A stretch of DNA of 64,000 nt from Anisus vortex (lineage: Eukaryota; Mollusca; Gastropoda; Planorbidae): the NCBI GenBank assembly GCA_949126835.1, contig OX421499.1:5936526-6000525 (forward strand). The letters run 5' to 3'. This document shows, one piece after another, positions 61,961 to 64,000 of this stretch. The position numbers and the translations under genes are program-made. The notes beneath the pieces are model-generated. The model worked only from the letters and a program-made list of their open reading frames with translations. It was not told the origin of the DNA and ran no database searches. Each line of letters opens with the position of its first letter. The first letter of the stretch is position 1.

Positions 61961-62018
61961 CTGTAATAATAAAACAACAACATAAATGCAAAGGAAAAAA
62001 AAACTTTGAAAAACACAA

Positions 62019-62290
62019 ACATGGAACATAGATAAGGCCTACATTTGTAATCACAAGCACGAAAAACACATGATATTTTATTTATATTAACAAAAACTTG
62101 GACAAACTCAAACATGGAACATATAGTAACTATATTTGTAATCACAAGCACGAAAAACACATGATATTTATATTAACAAAAACTTGGACAAACTCAAACA
62201 TGGAACATATAGTAACTATATTTGTAATCACAAGCACGATAAACACGTGATATTTATATCAACAAAAACTTGGAAAAACTCAAACATGAG
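62019..62290 (+). repeat. Tandem repeat, about 90-bp unit, 3 units
   Basis: AACATGGAACATATAGTAAC, TTGTAATCACAAGCACGA, AAACACATGATATTTATATT and ACAAAAACTTGGACAAACTC recur three times. Confidence 0.93.
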
Positions 62291-62665
62291 GTATTATTAC
62301 TAGTCTGTGGGTTAATCCTAATATTAATTGAATATGTGATTTAGCTAAACGAGATTACTTTACGATATTTCTTTTAATATAAAAAACACGAAAAAAAGAG
62401 GGTAGGGGAGGGGGAGTGGAAAAATGATATATATTTTCGTTCCCCCCCCCCCCACAACGGCTTTTGCTGCCTGCAATCGTCATTTCAACTGCCTCCCCCC
62501 CCCCTCAGGCGGAACTCAAATGTTCTTTTCTCCAATTTGTAGGTCATTATTATTTTCTTTATAACATACTATAGCGTATACTTTTTGTATTTAATATATA
62601 CTGTATATAGTATGGCACAAACATGCCCACATTGCGCGGGTCAAATAATAATGTAATGCTATCCA

Positions 62666-62800
62666 TCTAAGTGCAGAAGTTCTCAACCTTTTTCGTCTCG
62701 CCGCCACCTTTTAAATGTTTTTTCCCGCTCATCGCCCCCCACCTTTATATTAGCGTCCCTTCCCCCCCCCACCCTCTGGAAGTTAAAGGGTCAATATAGT
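62666..62800. mobile_element. Possible second hAT-type terminus
   Basis: GTGCAGAAGTTCTCAACCTT and TTTCGTCTCGCCGCC resemble the CAGTGGTTCTCAACC ends of some hAT elements. The other end is not identified. Confidence 0.35.
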
Positions 62801-63464
62801 TTCCACAATTTTTCTTAGGCCGACCAGATTTGTGTGCTTATGTATTATCGTTAAAAAAAACTGAAAAGGTAACATATTGTAAGAATTAATAGATCAAACA
62901 ATTACCTAAACAAGAGGCTTTAAAAAAATCAAAATTAATGTGAATCGTTTGCCTGGTGTGTTGCTAATAGTTTGTCTATATTTGTTTCAATTTTGGTTGC
63001 AAAATACTTAGGTCTCAACGCTTCACTATTTGCAGCTTGTTTTTTTTTTTTTTTGACAACCAAATGTTATTAGCATAAAATTCACTTTCCACAAAAGAGG
63101 GTCATAAGAATGCAATACTTAAATTGTTGCCAAAAACTCACAGACCTAGAGAAACTGATTGATTTTCTCCCAAAGAATCGCATTTGCTTTTCAAAAACTC
63201 GAGCACCTAGTCCAAGTCTCATACAATAGATTTAAACGGTCATCTTCTGCTAACCGATTTCTTTGTCTCTGTGTGCAGTAGCCATCGCTTGTAGTCCTCG
63301 TCAATAAACAATATTTATTTTGCAACATAGTACAAGAGTATAATAAAGGCATAGATCTAGTCAAAGTCATAACAAGAAAATTCTAAAATTGGCAAGCAAT
63401 AACAAATTATATCGAGACAAAAATAGTACTACATATATTAATAATAATTATAATGTAATCTAAT

Positions 63465-64000
63465 TCAGGGGTCGGCAACCAAAGGCACGCGTGCCAAATT
63501 TGGCATGCAGGGCGATTTTCAATGACACACGAGAGATCTCCAAGAGGTGTTTTTTTATAGATAAAAAAAACAACTACCGGTACATTTTCCGGTTCCAAAA
63601 AAGGAAAACTGACAGTTGAAGCCGATGTTTCTGAATGACGAAAACTGACTGTTGAAGCCAATGTTTCTGAATGAGGAAAACTGACTGTTGAAGCCGATGT
63701 TTCTGAATGAGGAAATCTGACTATTGAAGCCGATGCTTCTGAATGAGGAAACTTGACAGTTGAAGCTCATGCTTCTGAATGGGGAAAACTGACTGTTGTA
63801 GCCGATGTTTCTGAATGGGGAAAACTGACTGTTGAAGCCGATGTTTCTGACACATTGCAGTCAGTTGAACTTGCATTTACATTTGCACTGGAATGGATTT
63901 GCATTGAAATTGGACATATCTTGCCCTAAAAACAATTTCAAAACACTTAGCTACTTGTACATCCCTATGTAAAGAATATAATAGATAGTTGGTTGTTTTA
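63465..64000. mobile_element. hAT-like element, left end to window edge
   Basis: Begins CAGGGGTCGGCAACCAAAGG, a typical hAT-type terminus, then GGCACGCGTGCCAAATTTGG. It carries the same coding motif LTVEADVSE as 54885..56158 but amplified in a 36-bp array, then TTTGCACTGGAATGGATTTG also shared with that copy. Truncated by the window. Confidence 0.55.
63603..63852 (+). repeat. 36-bp minisatellite, about 7 units, in a hAT-like element
   Basis: Unit AAACTGACTGTTGAAGCCGA then TGTTTCTGAATGAGGA. The + frame reads LTVEADVSE then a stop in most units. Confidence 0.93.

Noticed and set aside
10401..61960. Aldehyde oxidase as an alternative name for the large gene
   Set aside because: The substrate Glu (RDEDM) and Arg (TAFRGFGG) and the KPW(T/S)V ending match XDH; aldehyde oxidases usually change the first two.

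Overview
This window is animal genomic DNA: AT-rich, dense in introns and crowded with repeats. The strongest guess is a mollusc, probably a gastropod. This rests on the intron-rich gene structure, the mix of non-LTR retrotransposons (LINEs), tRNA-derived SINEs, a Helitron-like element, hAT, piggyBac-like and TA-inserting DNA elements, and many minisatellites. No database search was possible, so the taxon is an inference. There are two host genes, arranged tail to tail, and neither has its first exon in the window.

Left side (1 to about 5.5 kb, + strand): the last five coding exons of glyoxalase I (lactoylglutathione lyase, GLO1). They encode 150 residues from the zinc-ligand Gln through the C-terminus. 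LINE fragments, SINE copies and a 16-copy, 34-bp minisatellite lie in its introns. That minisatellite repeats the exon end and its 5' splice site.

Middle (about 5.5 to 10.4 kb): an intergenic region with a 35-bp minisatellite, a Rex/CR1-like LINE 3' fragment, a SINE and a small TTAA-flanked element.

Right side (10.4 to 62 kb, - strand): xanthine dehydrogenase (XDH). I could place 34 consecutive coding exons (numbered here 2 to 35) with agreeing reading phases at every junction. Together they give 3990 nt, or 1329 residues plus stop, close to the usual family length of about 1330. Both 2Fe-2S clusters, the FAD domain and the molybdopterin domain are present. The Glu and Arg that mark XDH rather than aldehyde oxidase are kept. 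Introns 2 and 3 carry perfect U12-type (minor spliceosome) donors, and intron 3 appears to have the rare GT-AT termini. The introns are filled with mobile DNA. These include a full-length LINE with an intact 1042-codon pol ORF and an 11-bp target-site duplication (16.3-20.4 kb), a TA-inserting DNA element in two inverted copies, a Helitron-like element with a precise no-duplication insertion site, a 2.7-kb piggyBac-like element, a degraded RTE-like LINE (56.3-58.0 kb), and about 17 copies of one tRNA-derived SINE.

The most unusual theme is that three tandem arrays have units derived from an exon edge: the GLO1 5' splice site, the XDH exon 17 3' splice site and the XDH stop codon. The two genes do not form an operon or pathway. 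GLO1 detoxifies methylglyoxal and XDH is the final enzyme of purine breakdown; they are simply neighbours.
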